The notes: generated from the sequence alone by a model not told the origin. 64,000 nt of DNA from Nannocystis exedens (GCF_002343915.1 NZ_NETK01000001.1:11060001-11124000); one strand, 5' to 3'; positions 54,223-63,407 are shown, numbered from the stretch's first letter. Translations and numbers: made by a program.

Positions 54223-55980
54223 ATGTCTTCTTCTTCGATCTTCCGCACCGCGCCCCGCTGTCTCTCCCTCGGTCTGTCCGTCGCGCTCGTCGCCTGCAGC
54301 GACGACAGCACCGGCACGAGCGCGAACTCGGCGACGGCCGCCACCACCGGCGACGGCCCGACGGGCAGCGCGACCGCGTCCCCGACCGGCACTGCCACCG
54401 AGGTCCCGACCGGCACGACCGATTCCGGCACCGGCAGCGCGACCGGCACCAGCACGACCGGGCCCGTCGACGAGACGACCGCGGAGACCGTCAGCGGGTC
54501 GACGACGACCGCGACCGGAACGACGACGAGCACCGGCAGCACCAACGGCGAGACGACGACCGGCAACGACACGACCGGGGAGCCGGTCGACCTGTGCAAG
54601 GTCTCCGACGACATGGACGCGGTGGTGCCGTGCGTCGACGAGGCCCCGCCGAACAGCTTCGAGCCCGACATCCAGTGGGCGTGGCCCGGCCAGGACGGCG
54701 ACACGCAGGTCGCGGTGACCGTCGCGGTCGCCAACCTGACCGACGACAACGGCGACGGCGCGATCGACCTGTGCGACGTGCCCGACATCGTCGTGCCGGC
54801 GTACGCCGGGCCGGAGTACCTCAACGACCAGGGCAACCTCTACGTCCTCGACGGGGCCACCGGCGCGGTCCACTACAAGGTCGCGAACGTCGGCGCCATC
54901 ACGTATCCCGCGATCGCGGACATCGACGCCGACGGGGTGCCGGAGATCCTGACCGGGCGCCCGTCGGTGGGGAATTCTCTCGGGCGTCTCCTCGCGCTCG
55001 AACACGACGGCACCGAGAAGTGGGTCAGCGCGGTCGAGTACGACATCGGCTCGTCGGCGATCGCCGTCGCCGACCTCGACAACGACGGCGACGTCGAGAT
55101 CGTCCACCACGGCAGCGTGTTCGACCACACCGGCGCGCTGCTGTGGCAGGCGCCGAACAGCACGAGCGCATACATCAACACGATGGCCGACCTCGACGGC
55201 GACGACGACATGGAGGTGATCCTCGGGCCGACCGCGTATCACCACGACGGGACGCTGTACTACAGCGTCCCGATCGGCGACGGCCACCCGCAGGTCGCCG
55301 ACCTCGACGCCGACGGCGAGCCGGAGGTCCTCGTCGTCACGATCGCCGGCCTGGCGCTGATCGAACACAACGGCGCGCTGACCTACGCGAACCAGGTGCC
55401 GGACCTCGCGGTCCTGCAGGCCGCGTCGATCCACGACTTCGACGGCGACATGCAGCCGGAGTTCGCGGTCAGCTCGGGCAGCACGTACAGCGTGTTCGAG
55501 CTCGACCTGACGCCGAAGTGGACCGCCAGCATTCAGGACAGCTCGGGCTACGCGTCGAGCACGGCGTTCGACTTCCTCGGCGACGGCACGGCCGAGGCGA
55601 TGTACGCCGACGAGACGTCGCTGTTCATCTTCGACGGGATGGGCCAGCCGTACCTGACCTCGCCGCGCGGGAGCTGGACGCAATTCGAGATGCCGATCGT
55701 CGTCGACGTCGACAACGACGCGTCGGCAGAGATCGTGGTCGTCTCGAACCTCGGCTACAACAACAGCGACGCGCCGCCGATCCAGGTCATCCGCGACAAG
55801 ATGGACCGTTGGATCCCCGCGCGCCGGATCTGGAACCAGCACACGTACCACGTCACCAACGTCCGCGAGGACGGCACGATCCCGCAGGTCGAGCCGAAGA
55901 GCTGGAAGAACCTCAACACGTTCCGCACGCAGGCGCAGGTGTCTCTCGGGGGCGGCGTCTGCCTGCCCGAACCTCAGTGA
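54223..55980 (+). CDS. FG-GAP-repeat lipoprotein with Thr-rich linker
   Basis: 585 residues. The signal MSSSSIFRTAPRCLSLGLSV ends with ALVAC (lipobox). A ~95-residue Thr/Ser/Gly linker (to about residue 125) leads to a propeller of FG-GAP units with DLDNDGDVEIVHHG, DLDGDDDMEVILG and DLDADGEPEVLVV loops. The end (DRWIPARRIWNQHTYHVTN) resembles the last blade of bacterial FG-GAP surface proteins. It should sit on the outer surface. Binding partner unknown. It is not part of a duplicated module like the copies at 6-14 kb, and no zincin gene is adjacent. Confidence 0.86.
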   Translation: MSSSSIFRTAPRCLSLGLSVALVACSDDSTGTSANSATAATTGDGPTGSATASPTGTATEVPTGTTDSGTGSATGTSTTGPVDETTAETVSGSTTTATGTTTSTGSTNGETTTGNDTTGEPVDLCKVSDDMDAVVPCVDEAPPNSFEPDIQWAWPGQDGDTQVAVTVAVANLTDDNGDGAIDLCDVPDIVVPAYAGPEYLNDQGNLYVLDGATGAVHYKVANVGAITYPAIADIDADGVPEILTGRPSVGNSLGRLLALEHDGTEKWVSAVEYDIGSSAIAVADLDNDGDVEIVHHGSVFDHTGALLWQAPNSTSAYINTMADLDGDDDMEVILGPTAYHHDGTLYYSVPIGDGHPQVADLDADGEPEVLVVTIAGLALIEHNGALTYANQVPDLAVLQAASIHDFDGDMQPEFAVSSGSTYSVFELDLTPKWTASIQDSSGYASSTAFDFLGDGTAEAMYADETSLFIFDGMGQPYLTSPRGSWTQFEMPIVVDVDNDASAEIVVVSNLGYNNSDAPPIQVIRDKMDRWIPARRIWNQHTYHVTNVREDGTIPQVEPKSWKNLNTFRTQAQVSLGGGVCLPEPQ

Positions 55981-56108
55981 GCGGTGAGGACCGCGACTCG
56001 TTCGCGTCCTCCTCGCGCCGGCCGGCGAGGGGGGTGCGCGAGCGCGGTCGCACGTCGCGTGGGACGCTCGAGCGGTGAGGCGACGAGGGCCACCGGGGCG
56101 GCGGCCGC

Positions 56109-56525
56109 TCAGGTCGAGGGGTCGAGGCCGAGGTCGATCCCGTGGAAGGCCACGTTTTCGAGCGCCTCGTCGCGGAAGCTCGTGACCTTCACGAAGTAGA
56201 GCGAGTCCGTCAGCGTGTGGTCGGCGAAGTCGTTCGTGAGGCGGTTGCTCGTCATCACGCTGCTCGTGAGGCGATCGCTCGTCATCACGCTGCTCGTGTT
56301 CGAGTCGATCAGGCTGCCGATCGTCGAGAGCGTGCTCGAGTTGGCGGGGCGGAAGTGCAGCTGCGCCGTGACCCTGCTGCGGGTCCCGGTGCCGTCCGGG
56401 TCGCGGTACCACAGGCGCAAGGTCGAGAGGCTGTCGGGAAACAGTGGATCGCCGAGCGAGAGCGTCACCGGGCACCACAGCGTCACCGAGCCTTCGGCCC
56501 AGCTGCCGGCCCCGGCGTCCCGTAC
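56109..56525 (-). pseudogene. C-terminal remnant of an unknown protein (minus strand)
   Basis: A minus-strand frame ending at 56,109 has protein-like composition: WCPVTLSLGDPLFPDSL, STLRLWYRDPDG, QLHFRPANSS and a final LYFVKVTSFRDEALENVAF segment. It contains a 30-bp tandem repeat (SSVMTSDRLT / SSVMTSNRLT). No start or N-terminal domain is seen. It stops making sense near 56,525, where a plus-strand fragment of another gene begins, so it looks truncated at its 5' side. Confidence 0.5.
56240..56300. repeat. 30-bp tandem repeat
   Basis: gctcgtcatcacgctgctcg occurs at about 56,247 and 56,277, a 30-bp period, inside the minus-strand remnant. Confidence 0.75.
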
Positions 56526-56789
56526 CCGCCGCACAAGTCGCACCGCTGGGGACGCGACTTCGACATGGCGTTCACGCTCGACGGCGTCTATCCGACGCCG
56601 GGCACCGTGCCCGTCGACCCCCGCGCGCCCGCGGTCTTCGAATCGATCGCGCAGTGGCTCGAGACCCTTGGCGTAACGGCGCCGCGCGACGTGGCGTTCG
56701 CCGGGCGTCCCTACAAGGTCTCCAACTGGCCCGGGCGCTCGACCCACCTGCATTTCAGGCTCCGCAAGGGCCTCACCACCGAGCCGTGA
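56515..56789 (+). pseudogene. C-terminal remnant of an M15/MepA-like murein endopeptidase
   Basis: The plus-strand frame reads PYPPHKSHRWGRDFDMAFTL, a zinc-ligand block (H-x6-D) as in penicillin-insensitive murein endopeptidases and other LAS peptidases. It ends STHLHFRLRKGLTTEP, matching the last HLH ligand. Only about 90 C-terminal residues remain and the upstream sequence in this frame has no coding character. The family assignment is tentative because the N-terminal half is missing. Confidence 0.5.
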
Positions 56790-57065
56790 CGAAGCCGAAA
56801 GCCAGTGCCTCATCTCGGGGTGGTCCTCGCTATCGCGTCCACGGTCACAGCGCTCGCGTTCGCGGCGTTCTGGCGGCCGTTGGTGGGCGGCACCCGCTGA
56901 AGCGCATCGAGTAGCGCCCGCCTGGGATCAGCCGCACCACGTCCGTCACTGAAGGCGCAGGCTGCACCCAGCGAGGGCGTGGCCTCGCGCGGGCGAGAGA
57001 TCGCCAACTATTTTGGATCGAAGCGGAGGGGTCGCTACTCTTTACCCTGAGTGGAGTCCAACTTC

Positions 57066-57551
57066 ATGAACAAATTCGCTGTCCCCGTATTCATGCTTGT
57101 GCTGGCGCTGCCCGACCTGAGCTGGGCAGCGCCGCCCGCGGGCGGAGATGTGCCTGGTGCGACTGCGACCGCGACTGCGGGATCGACGACCTTCTCGTCG
57201 ACGAACAGTCGGTGGTCATCCTGCACGCAGTGCTCAGCCCAATGCAACGCGCATTGGAAAGCGAAACTTGACAAATGCAACAAGGACCTCGCATGGACCA
57301 AGAGCCATTGGTCAAAGAAGCTTGCGGACTGCAAGGCGAAGGACAAATGCACCGAAAACCAGGGTCCCGTCGTCCTGACCACCCTTAACCTTGAGGACGC
57401 CGAGCGCTCTCTGTGCGAGCTGGCGCTTGAACGCGGAGGCAGCATCGTCAAGGCCGCCAAGCTCTTGGGCATCACTCCAGATGCCTTGCAGCAGAAGATC
57501 ACCAAGCTCGGGCTCGTTTGGCCTCGTCCTGCTGCCGAGGCCGAGCATTGA
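57066..57551 (+). CDS. Exported protein with C-terminal Fis/NtrC-type helix-turn-helix
   Basis: 161 residues. GGAG upstream supports the ATG at 57,066. MNKFAVPVFMLVLALPDLSWA looks like a cleavable signal peptide (SWA/AP) or a single membrane segment. The middle (residues ~50-95) has six cysteines and many Lys/Trp (CTQCSAQCNAHWKAKLDKC). The last ~50 residues are an HTH of the Fis/NtrC C-terminal family: LEDAERSLCELALERGGS, then KAAKLLGITPDALQQKITKL. Export and a DNA-binding HTH in one small protein are contradictory unless the N-terminus is a type-III signal anchor. Base composition is less GC-rich than neighbours, hinting at a different origin. Confidence 0.75.
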   Translation: MNKFAVPVFMLVLALPDLSWAAPPAGGDVPGATATATAGSTTFSSTNSRWSSCTQCSAQCNAHWKAKLDKCNKDLAWTKSHWSKKLADCKAKDKCTENQGPVVLTTLNLEDAERSLCELALERGGSIVKAAKLLGITPDALQQKITKLGLVWPRPAAEAEH

Positions 57552-57815
57552 CACGTCGGTGCCTCGTCGCAACACCGCGACCTGGGGACGAGCACCCTGC
57601 GGCACCCGTTGACCGTGGTGCGCTTGCCTCCGGAGGGAGCCCGTCCGGACGCGGGGCCGCGCGCGACTCCATGTCGGCCAGCCACAGCGCCGTGGCTTCG
57701 CCCACGGTCACGTGCGAGACCTCCACGGTTCACCGTGGCAAATCTCGGCGAACAGGCCAGCCAGCCCGGCCGCTTCGATCAAACTGTCCAGCCCCCCTTG
57801 AGGGAGTCTGGCTCC

Positions 57816-57892
57816 TGGCGCCCGCACCAGGGATCGAACCTGGGACCTACAGTTTAGGAAACTGTCGCTCTATCCAACTGAGCTATGCGAGC
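57816..57892 (-). tRNA. tRNA-Arg (anticodon CCU), CCA end encoded
   Basis: A full cloverleaf on the minus strand. The acceptor stem GCTCGCA pairs with TGCGGGC (one G-U pair). The D-arm GCTC...GAGC, anticodon stem ACAGT/ACTGT with loop TTCCTAA (anticodon CCT) and T-arm CCAGG TTCGATC CCTGG are all intact. The discriminator G is followed by an encoded CCA. It reads AGG, a rare codon in this GC-rich genome. No other tRNA is nearby. Confidence 0.96.
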
Positions 57893-58068
57893 GAGACCGG
57901 GAGGGTGGCCGAAGTACCCGGTCTCCGCAAGGGGCTGAAAGCGGCGCGAGGGGGCCGCGGGGGCCCCCCGACGCTCTTGGCTGCAGGCGAGGGGGCCCGG
58001 GGGAGGCCGGTCCGGGCGACCGGCCCGGCGGGCTGACACGGGCGCAAAACTGCGCGCTTCATGGTCGT

Positions 58069-58677
58069 GTGAAAGCGCTCGTCCCGCCGTTCGCCCTCTG
58101 CGCCGCCCTGATCGCTTGCGACGTGACCGGGGACCGGGAGCCGGCCGCGCCGAGATCGACGCCGTCGGCGCCGCCCAGGCCCTCCCGTGGCCGGCTGGTC
58201 GCGGGGGAGCGAGTGGAGCGGGTGATCGCCTCACCGGACTCGGCGCTGCGCGACGAGCGGACCCGCGCGCGCCTCGATGCCGCGGCGTTGGCGGCGATCG
58301 CGGCCTCGCCGGTGCCGGTGCTGGCGCCGGCCGATCCGGTGCGGCGCCCGCGGATCTCGAGCCCGCGGACGCCCGACGGGCCCAGCTTCCGCTTCACGCT
58401 TGCGACGCAATCGCCCGGGCGGACGCTGACGCTGCACGGCTCGCGCCTGGCGACGCTGCGGCCCCACGTCGGCCGCCACGAGGGGCCGGAGCGGCTGCGC
58501 GGGGTGCCCGCGTTCGTCAGCGACAACGACGGGATCAAGTCGGCGACGTGGATCGAGCACGGCGCGGCGTATGCCCTCGACCTCGAGTGCGCGTCGGCCC
58601 GCGACACCGGCTGCGACCTGGCCGCGCTGCGCGCGGAGGTCGAGGCGCTGGCGTTCGTCGGCGGAGGTGGCCAGTGA
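58069..58677 (+). CDS. Small lipoprotein, unknown function
   Basis: 202 residues from a GTG (KALVPPFALCAALIAC; lipobox ALIAC). After a Pro/Ser/Arg-rich stretch the body contains ERVERVIASPDSALRDERTR and a beta-rich end, SFRFTLATQSPGRTLTLHG, then FVSDNDGIKSATWIEHG. Two late cysteines (LECASARDTGCDL) may pair. I recognise no family. It is followed after about 70 bp by the frameshifted remnant of a SpoIID-like gene, which also ends with a sorting tail; the two may once have been functionally linked. Confidence 0.65.
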   Translation: MKALVPPFALCAALIACDVTGDREPAAPRSTPSAPPRPSRGRLVAGERVERVIASPDSALRDERTRARLDAAALAAIAASPVPVLAPADPVRRPRISSPRTPDGPSFRFTLATQSPGRTLTLHGSRLATLRPHVGRHEGPERLRGVPAFVSDNDGIKSATWIEHGAAYALDLECASARDTGCDLAALRAEVEALAFVGGGGQ

Positions 58678-58744
58678 CGCCGGGGCTGCATAGGTCCTTC
58701 AGGACCGGTCGATCGTGGCGCAGGTGCGCTGAATGGCTGTGGAG

Positions 58745-59337
58745 CCAGGTCCGATGGGGCATGTCCCTCGGGACGCCGTTCTGGCAGATGATCGTGGCCC
58801 CGACCCGGCGGTGACGGCGTTGCCCGGGGCCGACCCGCCGCCGGCGCCGATCCTGGCCCGCAGCCCCGCGGCGCCCGAGACGACCTGGCTGATTGACCAG
58901 GGGACGCGTCGACCGCTGACCGACCCGGCGATCGCGGCGGCGTGGCAGCTCGACCTCGAGGCGACCGAGACGTGGGCCCCGGAGCTGCGGATGGCGCTGC
59001 CGGAGCGCCGCCGCTGCGGCCGCTGCCGCTGCTGGTCAAAGGGACAGGTCCGAAGATCTACGTGCTCGACGACCCGCTGTGCATCCCCGGCGAGGAGGAA
59101 CCGGGCTGCGAGGCGAGCGAGAGCAGCTCGGGGACGGATGGGCCGACCAGCGGGGCGCCGACCGGCGAGGACGGCTCGGCGTCGGCGACGTCGACGACGC
59201 AGGATTCGGCGCCCGACGGGGCGCTGCCGCCCGGCTTCGGCGCCGAGGACGGCTGCGGCTGCCGTCACGACGGCTCGCCGGGCGCAGGCCTGCTGGTGCT
59301 GGCGCGCCTGGCCTGGCGCCGACGGCGCCGAACGTGA
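58745..59337 (+). pseudogene. Frameshifted C-terminal relative of the SpoIID-like MYXO-CTERM protein
   Basis: The sequence ETTWLIDQGTRRPLTDPAI and AAWQLDLEATETWAPEL (frame of 58,745) matches LWLVDAGFRRRIASAEVAAA of the gene at 14,710. It continues, in the next frame after about 59,000, as LLVKGTGPKIYVLDDPLC, matching FLVQGTGPAVYMLDDPQC. A Ser/Thr linker and a MYXO-CTERM tail (GCRHDGSPGAGLLVLARLAW, RRRRRT) follow. The joint needs a frame change between about 58,990 and 59,035 (GC-rich cgccgccg run). No SpoIID domain precedes it. A sequencing error in the run could produce the same picture. Confidence 0.72.
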
Positions 59338-59894
59338 GGCGCTGGGTGTGGGGTGCGACTCGCAGGAGCGAGTGGGCGGCGCTCGTGGTGCGCCAGGCTC
59401 CGCGAGCCGCGATTCATCGAGTGACGCGTTCCTGCCTGGCGTCGACGTCGGCGAGAGTGCAGCGCTCCGCTGGGCGATTCGCAAAAGTGCGGGCACGCTC
59501 GACCTGTGCAGGGCTCGACGAGTCGGCGTCGCGTTCGTGCAGATGCACGCAATTCCGCCTGGCCGAAGGGTTCGCTGGCCGGCGCGCCGCGACTCGCAGG
59601 AGCGGGGGCAGGGCGCTCGACGTGAACCGAGCTCAGCGGACACCGGCCGCATCCTGTCGGCGTCGTGCCGGTGCGCCGGCAAAGCGCGGGATCCTTGCGC
59701 ACGGCTCGCTCGAGCCGGCGCGCGCCGTCATCGTCACGGTCGAGCACGCTGGACCCGCGGTGCGGCCGACGCACGTGGACTCGCACGGGCGCGCTCCGCG
59801 AGGTCGTGGTGGCGGCGCGTCGGCGCGCAGCGGGGTCCAGGCGACATCGGGCGGATCCGCACGTTGATCGCGGTGGCCGGAGTTGGGACAACGA
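59338..59894. other. Non-coding stretch with imperfect direct repeats
   Basis: 557 bp with no credible gene. Three copies of a motif near gcgactcgcaggagcg start at 59,355, 59,474 (diverged) and 59,589, spaced about 115-120 bp, with related flanks (gcctggc, ggcgctcg). Function unknown. Confidence 0.5.
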
Positions 59895-60506
59895 ATGAGC
59901 ATGCGGCCCCGTCACTCCCTCTCCGCCCCGAAGCTCCTCGGCCTGTCCCTCGCGCTCGCAGGGGCGTCGGCGCTGTCCTACAGCGTGGCGGCGGCGCAGA
60001 AGGAGCCGGGCAAGCGGGAGGCTCCCGCGTCGCCGTCCGGGCCGTCGCAGTCAGGGGCGAAGCTGACGGCGGCCCCCGCGGCTCCCCCGCCGTCGACGAC
60101 GCTGCCGCCGAAGGTGGTGGCCAACGACCTCCGCGACCTGCTGGTGACGTTCAAGGACGCGGGCGCGCTGAAGCTGCGCTCGAGCTTCAACAGCTCCCAG
60201 CTCGGGACGAAGTTCGCTTCGGACGTGCTCGAGATCGAGGGCTCGGGCGGGGTGACGGTCAGCGAGCGCAACAAGTGGAGCTTCTCGCCGCCGACGTTCA
60301 AGGTGTCGATCGCCATGAACGCGGAGGCCCGCGCGGCCCTGGATCTGTGCCTCAGGCTGGTGACGGCGCCCGCCAACGGCCGGGCGCTGACGCTCGAATT
60401 CATGCGGCTGAACTCGCCCGCGGTCGACGCGTACTCGCTGTCGTCGACGGTGCTCGACGTGATCCGGCCGCTCGAGATGGGCTTCATCAACTGTTCGCTC
60501 GAGTGA
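59895..60506 (+). CDS. Exported protein, unknown function
   Basis: 203 residues from the ATG at 59,895. Signal peptide MSMRPRHSLSAPKLLGLSLA with cleavage near SYSVAAA. A Pro/Ala/Ser-rich segment (residues ~35-70) leads to a compact domain: LRDLLVTFKDAGALKLRSSF, LEIEGSGGVTVSERNKWSF and the end IRPLEMGFINCSLE. No membrane anchor or sorting tail. I do not recognise the domain. Confidence 0.68.
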   Translation: MSMRPRHSLSAPKLLGLSLALAGASALSYSVAAAQKEPGKREAPASPSGPSQSGAKLTAAPAAPPPSTTLPPKVVANDLRDLLVTFKDAGALKLRSSFNSSQLGTKFASDVLEIEGSGGVTVSERNKWSFSPPTFKVSIAMNAEARAALDLCLRLVTAPANGRALTLEFMRLNSPAVDAYSLSSTVLDVIRPLEMGFINCSLE

Positions 60507-60541
60507 GCGCGGCGCGAGGCGCGGCGGAGCACTGCGACGGC

Positions 60542-60892
60542 TCACCGCGTCTCCTTGCACTCCCAGACGTCGTCGGCGATCTCCCAGATCCGCTCGCCGC
60601 ACGCCTCGCCGGAGGCCAGGAGATCGCGCGCGTGGCCCGGAGCGAGGCGGACCACCAGGCTCATCGGTCGCGCGGCCGTGTCCGTGGTGTCGCCCTCGCA
60701 ACGCACGCTCCAGCGCAGCTCGCAGCGGACGTCGACATCGCACTGGTTGTGGACGCGCAGCGACATCCCGCGCGCGCCGACTTCGGAATCGACCTGGACA
60801 CACTCTGCCACGGAGAGCGCGGCGTGACTGGTAGACAGGGACGCGCCGTACGCGAACGACGCGCACGACACCGCGAACAAGATCCGGCGCAT
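60542..60892 (-). CDS. Small exported Cys-containing protein, unknown function
   Basis: 116 residues from the ATG at 60,892. MRRILFAVSCASFAYGASLS is a signal peptide with likely cleavage at SHA/A. The mature part has paired cysteines (AECVQV, NQCDVDVRCELRW, VRCEGD, EACGER, WECKE) and a beta-sandwich-like alternation (MSLRVHNQCDVDVRCEL, SLVVRLAPGHARDL). Small secreted beta proteins of this type are common in myxobacteria; function unknown. It converges on the upstream exported-protein gene, 35 bp apart, with no palindrome array between them. Confidence 0.62.
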   Translation of the reverse strand: MRRILFAVSCASFAYGASLSTSHAALSVAECVQVDSEVGARGMSLRVHNQCDVDVRCELRWSVRCEGDTTDTAARPMSLVVRLAPGHARDLLASGEACGERIWEIADDVWECKETR

Positions 60893-61043
60893 GACGACCT
60901 TTCGGCGCCCGGCGATCGAAGGATCGCGGCGCACGCCGCGATCGACAGCGGCTCGGGCGGGAGGTTCCCGGCGCGTACCAGACCGCGGGGCGCGAGGTCA
61001 CGCCCCGTCCGCATTCGCGCCGACAGGGCGTGTATTGTCTTTT

Positions 61044-61081
61044 AGACATGTTTTTAGGAGCATGTTCTTCCGGACACCTGC
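61044..61081. repeat. 14-bp-period palindrome array, three units
   Basis: Cores at 61,047, 61,061 and 61,075 (tagacatgtt, gagcatgttc, cggacacctg). Confidence 0.88.
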
Positions 61082-61935
61082 AGATTCGAGCCCACCGGCC
61101 GCGACAGGAGGCTGCGCGTGTCACCGCGTCCGGCCCGTTCCGCGGCTCGGGGGCGTGCAGGTGCTCTGAAGCTTGTCCTGAGAGACGTGCCCATCGGACG
61201 GCAAGCCGGGTCGGCGAGTCAGGGAGGGCGAATCATCGCAGTGAGCAAATTTCATGTGGCGCCTCATGCGAGGCGCATTCGTTGGAGTCGAGGATTCGCA
61301 CCCACAGAGAATGCTGGGACCATCAAAATTGGAAATCTCTGCCGGACGGCCCGAGATCGCGTCTCAGGACCAGGCCAGGGCGGCGGACAGGCGTCCGGAC
61401 ATTTGTTCGGACTCACGCAGTCACGCCTTGGGGTCCTCGCTGCGACGCTCGGAAACAGCCGGTGCGGGCGAAGGCGAGGGGAGGAAGGGGGGCCGTCCGG
61501 CGCGCAGGGCGGCGTCTGGAGCGTCTTCGCGGCGATTTCGGGCGCTCGCACGCCGCAGCAAAGCTCGCGCTGCCCACGCTCTCGAGGTCGTATCGCGCGT
61601 GTCGATGTCGGAGGTGCACGTGCAATCATCGTCGTCGCCGTGGAGCCAACGCGGCGCTTCGCCGCCCCGACCGACGTTCGCGGCAGCGCCGTTCGCTGCG
61701 TTTGAATCAGGTTTCACGGCGTGGCGGCGCTAACGCGGGGCTGTGGCGCCGAGCAGGCTCGGGTACACGAGGACCGCCAATGAGTCGTCGTAGGCGGTGC
61801 ATGATGCGTCCGATCGATGTCGGCTGGCCGATGCGTTCCGCCGCGCTATGACTGTCATGCGGCCGCGGCGAGCAGAGCGTACTGGCAGCGCTCCCGCGCC
61901 GCGTGGATGACCCCCCAACCCCAGGCGGCACCACC
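61082..61935. other. Non-coding or decayed stretch
   Basis: About 850 bp in which no frame has convincing protein character. The region is slightly less GC-rich (for example catcaaaattggaaatc near 61,321). I see no RNA gene. It may be gene debris. Confidence 0.45.
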
Positions 61936-62265
61936 ATGCAATTCATCGGCGCCCCCGTCAACGTCTACAAGGGCCGCGCAGCGCTCCGTCGCGGCGTCGT
62001 GGCCTCCGAGGATCCGACCGGCATCGCGGTCGTCCTGGCCCCGCAGGCAGAAGAACCCCTGCCGATGCTGTCCAGCAGCGGCTCGCTCGTCGTGCCGCGG
62101 CGGCCGCAGCCGGAGCGCGTGTTCTTCTCTTGGGACGAAGTCATCGAGGACGACAAGAGCGGACCGGTCCGCAGCATCGTCCTGCGCGATCGCCACTTCG
62201 ACGGGTCGCTTCCGCCGGCACCCGCGAACGATCCGGCGGGTGTCGGGTGCGTCCGCTCGACCTAG
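61936..62265 (+). CDS. Small protein, unknown function
   Basis: 109 residues from the ATG at 61,936 (MQFIGAPVNVYKGRAALRRG). Composition is protein-like and the body is beta-rich: GIAVVLAPQAEEPL, RVFFSWDEVIEDDKSG and VRSIVLRDRHFDG. No signal peptide, no cysteine cluster. I recognise no family. It sits alone between decayed regions, so it may be a recent survivor or itself a fragment. Confidence 0.45.
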   Translation: MQFIGAPVNVYKGRAALRRGVVASEDPTGIAVVLAPQAEEPLPMLSSSGSLVVPRRPQPERVFFSWDEVIEDDKSGPVRSIVLRDRHFDGSLPPAPANDPAGVGCVRST

Positions 62266-62445
62266 CGACCGAGACCCTTCGAGCAGTCCTCACGCCGGAC
62301 GCCGACAGGCGCTGGCGAGCGTGTCGGGGGCCCGTCGGGCGAGGAACGACACGGCGAGCGCAGATGGATTCGGCGACGTTGATCGGGCCGTCGAGGAGCA
62401 CGCGCCGCTTCACGCCGCGGCGTTTGTCGTCGAGCGGGTCGATCC

Positions 62446-62640
62446 CGGACGCAGCGCGACCCGGCGATCGAGCTCCTGATCGTGGGCCGAGTACACGACC
62501 CCCATCGCCCCGGCGCCGAGCCTGCCGAGCACGATGTAGCGATCGACCGCGGTCCCGTTGGCGAGCCCGCCGGTCGCCCATGCGCCGGCGTCCGCCCCGA
62601 TCACCGCCCCCGTGGCGGCCAGCGTGCGGTCGAGGCTCAT
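62446..62640 (-). pseudogene. N-terminal remnant of a Ser/Thr protein kinase gene
   Basis: From the ATG at 62,640 the frame gives MSLDRTLAATGAVIGADAGA, then VDRYIVLGRLGAGAMGVVYS and AHDQELDRRVAL, the Gly-rich loop and start of a Pkn-type kinase domain like the intact gene at 47-50 kb (IGTGAMGVVYAAYDDRLDRK). After VAL the frame loses kinase sequence (RPGSTRSTT) and no invariant lysine, HRD or DFG follows. It is a 5' fragment of a lost kinase gene. Confidence 0.7.
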
Positions 62641-63407
62641 GCCTCCGACCCTAACGCGCGCCGCCGCGAGCTGACAACCCTGGCCTACGCCGGAGAACGA
62701 CGTCGGGCGCACGAGCCGCGCGGCCTTCGGCGTCCCTGCGCTCGCGGCGGCGGTCCCCGTCCGCCGGCGGTCGCATCACATGGCCTTCGAGCCATGTGGC
62801 GGAGGACGGGATTTTCGTCGTGCTCTCGGCGCCGGCGGTCGTCTCGGCGCGGTCAGCGACGTGAAAGCGGAGGACCTGCGTCCGGACGGCTTCGTCGTGC
62901 ATGGCCCGACTGGCGATCGACTGGTGAACGTGGACGACGTGCGGGCAGGGGCGGGTGCTCCTCGAGATCGAGGACGGCGATGTGGCAGGTGGTCGTGTCG
63001 CGGGTCTCGATCGCCAGACGGTCGGCGGGCCCGAGCATGACGACCTGGGCCCGTAACGCCGAAGTCGTGAGCGGCGTGGCGAAGCCTCGGATCGTGTTCG
63101 GCGGGTCGGACAAGTCGGGGTTGTCGGAGCCCAGCCCGAATTATCGGTCGCCCTGAGCGACCGGCCCGTCGGTCCAGACCTGCACCAGCGCTCGGGCATG
63201 ACGGCCGTGTGTTTCGTCGTCGCGGTCGGAGCGAGGGCCACGGCTGGTCGCCGCCGGCGCCGTCCCTGCCTCCGCGGGCCGTTGACGCCGCCGAAAGGCG
63301 GACGGCAGGATGGCGGCCATGCCCCGCGCCCTCGAAGCGAGCGACCCGCCCCGCCTGTCGGCGCTGCGGATCGACAAGCTCGTGCGAATCTTTCCAGAGG
63401 AGTGAAC
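62641..63407. other. Decayed stretch between a kinase remnant and the DUF1653 gene
   Basis: About 770 bp. On the minus strand a piece near 62,940-63,113 reads LRAQVVMLGPADRLAIETRD and TTTCHIAVLDLEE, which looks protein-like but is short and unconnected. A degenerate palindrome pair (acatggcc, gccatgtgg; 62,776-62,800) is also present. Confidence 0.45.

Noticed and set aside
61255..61355. A degenerate tRNA on the minus strand (GTGCGAATCCTCGACTCC-like 3' end)
   Set aside because: No matching 5' acceptor strand, no D-arm, and the supposed T-stem does not pair.
61082..61851. Several open frames of 100-270 codons in the 61-62 kb stretch
   Set aside because: All are Arg/Ser/Ala-rich, overlap one another in several frames, and show no signal peptide, motif or ribosome binding site.
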